Positions 61,925 through 64,000 of a stretch of 64,000 nt of DNA are shown piece after piece. Numbering within the stretch: position 1 is the first letter of the stretch; every line of letters begins with the position of its first letter. The DNA comes from CALWZE01 sp036644375 (GTDB taxonomy: Bacteria; Bacillota; Clostridia; Oscillospirales; Ruminococcaceae), in contig JAVXQD010000008.1 in NCBI GenBank assembly GCA_036644375.1, forward strand, positions 9,405 to 73,404. Direction: 5' to 3'. The notes beneath the pieces are model-generated. The model ran no database searches and was not told where the DNA came from. It saw nothing but the letters and a program-made list of their open reading frames with translations. A program made the translations under genes and the position numbers.

Positions 61925-61974
61925 ATAAAAAACAAAGAAACACTCGATTGGTCTTGTCATAACCGAGTGTTTCC
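61925..61974 (-). terminator. intrinsic terminator of the LarA-like gene
   Basis: On the minus strand GAAACACTCG pairs with CGAGTGTTTC, followed by TTTGTTTTTT. Confidence 0.75.
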
Positions 61975-61976
61975 AA

Positions 61977-63263
61977 TTAAAGCAACATACCCATCGCATC
62001 AAAACTCATGGCATAGGGACCGGAGATATACTGAATATTTTTCTGTTCTTTAATTTGTTCATATAGTGCCTCAGAAACTTCAATTTTACTCATACACAAC
62101 GTATTTTTAATGCGAGCCAACTTTACATTAGGATAATCAATGCCATTACAGGTGCGAATGGCAAGACATATTGCATCGAAATCATTATTCATGTAGACGG
62201 GTATTTTACCACCGTTTAATTGTGTTGACGTAATTGTATTGGTCCACGTAGTATCCCAATCTATACTGTTTAAGCACGACCTTGTTGTCACATCGGCTGC
62301 GGCTATCCCGCAACCATTATGATGAGTTTCTTCGCTTAACCCGCGTATGAATAGTCGTTGTAAATTTAAAACGTCATCAAATCCCGGTAACCCTGAATTA
62401 ATTCGCCCTACTATATTAGGATCTTGTCCGAATCCGCTTATGTTTTTACCGATTTCATCGATCAATAACACATCAAGAGAAGGAAAAAGAAAATGAGCAA
62501 TTTTTTCCTTTGCGACATTAAGCAGACGCTTTTCACCTTCAATCAACGAATCCGGAGTCAGTACTTCAATGTTGCAAATTTCATCATATGCATTTTGTAC
62601 GATTCCTATTCCGAATTTTACAGGTACAGAAGCAAGAAATTTCGTGGCAACGGCGGGAATCAGCTCGGAAAATCGTGCAAAACCCAAGGTGTGGAACATA
62701 GAAGCACCTTTGTGCTTTGATATTCCTATAGTCATCATTTTGCATAGACCGCTTTCTATCTCACCACGAAAATCCGTATGGGGTTTTATTTTGTTTAGTA
62801 TTACCACGCCATCACTTTCAAAAGCAGCACGATCACAATAGAGAGGAATACCCTCCAATTCTCCGTATTGGACCACTTCCATGCTGGAAACAACAGGGGC
62901 GCCTATGTTGGATTCGGTGATATTATATCCGGCCAGCAATTCGGCTTGTCCTTGTGCTGTGCCACCGCCGTGGCTGCCCATTGCGGGAACAATGAATGGC
63001 CTCGCTCCCCATTCTTTCAACAAGGAGCAAAGCGAACGCAGAATAACATCAATATGAGGTATTCCTCTACTGCCGGCTGTGATGGCAATTGATTTGCCAT
63101 CATAATTTTCCTGTTGGACATGAGATAACTGTGAATACAGGTGCGCCGGAATGTTTTCGATTTTTTCAGGATCATACTTTTGGCATATACATACTAATTT
63201 TGGGGGATGGATGTTTTCCATTCCCTCAACAAGTACATTTACCGGGGGAAAGTCGATAAACAC
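61977..63263 (-). CDS. LarA-like (lactate racemase superfamily) protein
   Basis: 428 aa, soluble. The N-terminal part has ITAGSRGIPHIDVILR, VPAMGSHGGGTAQGQAELL and LNKIKPHTDFRG, as in the Lar_N (DUF2088) domain that binds the nickel-pincer cofactor in LarA. True lactate racemase is only one member; many relatives act on other 2-hydroxy acids. It lies seven bases after livF in an operon that enters from the right edge, so its substrate may be the imported one. Confidence 0.75.
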   Translation of the reverse strand: MFIDFPPVNVLVEGMENIHPPKLVCICQKYDPEKIENIPAHLYSQLSHVQQENYDGKSIAITAGSRGIPHIDVILRSLCSLLKEWGARPFIVPAMGSHGGGTAQGQAELLAGYNITESNIGAPVVSSMEVVQYGELEGIPLYCDRAAFESDGVVILNKIKPHTDFRGEIESGLCKMMTIGISKHKGASMFHTLGFARFSELIPAVATKFLASVPVKFGIGIVQNAYDEICNIEVLTPDSLIEGEKRLLNVAKEKIAHFLFPSLDVLLIDEIGKNISGFGQDPNIVGRINSGLPGFDDVLNLQRLFIRGLSEETHHNGCGIAAADVTTRSCLNSIDWDTTWTNTITSTQLNGGKIPVYMNNDFDAICLAIRTCNGIDYPNVKLARIKNTLCMSKIEVSEALYEQIKEQKNIQYISGPYAMSFDAMGMLL

Positions 63264-63269
63264 GACAAA

Positions 63270-63980
63270 TTAACCTCCCAGATATGCTTTTTTGATTTCA
63301 GGACTCTCAAGTAATTCAACGGCAGAGCCTTGCTGTTTTAAATCGCCTAACTCAAGAACATAAGCCCTGACAGAAGTTTCGAGAGCCATATATGCATTTT
63401 GCTCGACCAGAATAATCGGAAGATTTTTTTTCTTATTAATTTGCACAATGATATTGAAAATATCTTCAACAATAACAGGAGCAAGACCCAGCGAAGGTTC
63501 ATCCAACATCAGAAGCTTTGGATCTGCCATTAGCCCCCTTGCAATTGCAAGCATTTGCTGTTCACCTCCACTAAGCGATCCACCCAGCTGTGAGGCTCTT
63601 TCTTTTAGTTTCGGAAAAAACTCATACTGTTCTGCGACTTTTTCAACTTCTTCCTTGTGGGAGTAATGTTTGGAATATGAGCCCATTATAAGATTATCGT
63701 ATACAGAAAGATCAGGAAAAATGCGTCGTCCTTCCTCTACATAAATAATTCCGCGTTTGACTACTTGGTGTGGCTGTAGTTTTGTGATAGCCTTGTCCAT
63801 AAAAGTGATTTCACCGGAGGATACATGAGATAAGCCCATTATAGCTTTCATTAGGGTGCTTTTTCCTGCTCCATTTGCTCCGATAACAGACACTATTTCA
63901 CTTGTGCCTACAGATATTGAGATTCCCCGGAGCGCTTGTACCTTGTCATAATACACGTCAATATTTTTAACCTCAAGCAT
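63270..63980 (-). CDS. livF: branched-chain amino-acid-type ABC transporter ATPase
   Basis: 236 aa. Walker A GANGAGKST, signature LSGGEQQ, Walker B LLMLDEPSLGLAP and the LivF-specific YVEEGRRIFPDLSV. Partner of LivG and two permeases expected beyond the right edge; upstream bases AGGGGG serve as ribosome site. Such importers carry amino acids, amides, urea or organic acids. The adjacent LarA-like gene hints at a hydroxy acid, by inference. Confidence 0.92.
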   Translation of the reverse strand: MLEVKNIDVYYDKVQALRGISISVGTSEIVSVIGANGAGKSTLMKAIMGLSHVSSGEITFMDKAITKLQPHQVVKRGIIYVEEGRRIFPDLSVYDNLIMGSYSKHYSHKEEVEKVAEQYEFFPKLKERASQLGGSLSGGEQQMLAIARGLMADPKLLMLDEPSLGLAPVIVEDIFNIIVQINKKKNLPIILVEQNAYMALETSVRAYVLELGDLKQQGSAVELLESPEIKKAYLGG

Positions 63981-64000
63981 ACTGTGTGCCCCCTATACTT

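Noticed and set aside
1..64000. Signs of prophage, transposon, integron or defence island.
   Set aside because: No transposase, integrase, toxin-antitoxin, restriction or Cas-like genes were seen, and gene families are mostly housekeeping or surface metabolism.

Overview
The window looks like a chromosomal segment of an anaerobic, low-to-mid GC Gram-positive bacterium of the class Clostridia, most like the Oscillospiraceae and relatives. This is inferred from gene content and signals: strong GGAGG-type ribosome binding sites, frequent TTG and GTG starts, a V-type ATPase, an archaeal-type PurO, DUF5058, YitT and YaiI family proteins, and a YesM/YesN-like two-component pair. I saw no rRNA, tRNA, insertion sequence, prophage or CRISPR array. 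Genes are intact and closely packed. Base composition looks even by eye, so I see no obvious genomic island.

Layout. 1-2535 (minus): end of a V-type ATPase operon (subunits G/H, I, K; K runs off the left edge). 2955-5074: nicotinate salvage (pncB) and a HAD phosphatase. 5478-9221: M14 carboxypeptidase, Nudix ADP-ribose pyrophosphatase, glycerophosphodiesterase, and a free-standing E2-type acyltransferase fold without its catalytic His. 9498-13011: three-gene ABC export module (ATPase, secreted/anchored adaptor, MacB-type permease), followed by a YitT protein.

13961-24641: a divergent nonulosonate (legionaminate-type) surface-sugar locus. LegB, LegC, a CBS-nucleotidyltransferase with an apparent ACG start and a ferredoxin-type aldo/keto reductase lie on the minus strand. 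LegG, two Gfo/Idh/MocA oxidoreductases, a CMP-sugar synthetase, a lipoprotein and a surface-carbohydrate transferase lie on the plus strand. The condensing synthase (NeuB/LegI) and the acetyltransferase (LegH) are not in the window. Two GtrA-like membrane proteins follow.

26264-36055: GH13 amylase, a membrane protein with a Cys-rich domain whose stop codon sits in a 19-bp tandem repeat, peptidase E, RlmA, a two-gene putative transporter (DUF5058 plus partner) with an M20 peptidase, a ferritin-like protein and a DUF5662 protein. 36295-37243: a MerR regulator with two C-terminal membrane helices, overlapping a YbjQ gene, behind a promoter with the 19-bp spacer typical of MerR control.

37795-50834: a ten-gene purine operon, purE-C-F-M-N-O-(AICAR transformylase)-D-L-B. 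Its leader holds a small ORF, a PurBox-like motif and an intrinsic terminator directly before purE. 51010-53589: MmcQ/YjbR, YaiI and a membrane-anchored MutS-like ATPase.

53749-61788: a UroD/MtaA-like enzyme divergent from a ribose-type ABC importer (permease, ATPase, binding lipoprotein) that runs into a sensor kinase and an AraC-type response regulator. 61977-63980 (minus): a LarA-like protein after a LivF ATPase, the tail of an operon entering from the right edge. The least explained items are the membrane-bound MerR/YbjQ pair, the purine leader, the ACG-started nucleotidyltransferase, the DUF5058 transporter-peptidase set and several strong hairpins without an obvious terminator role.
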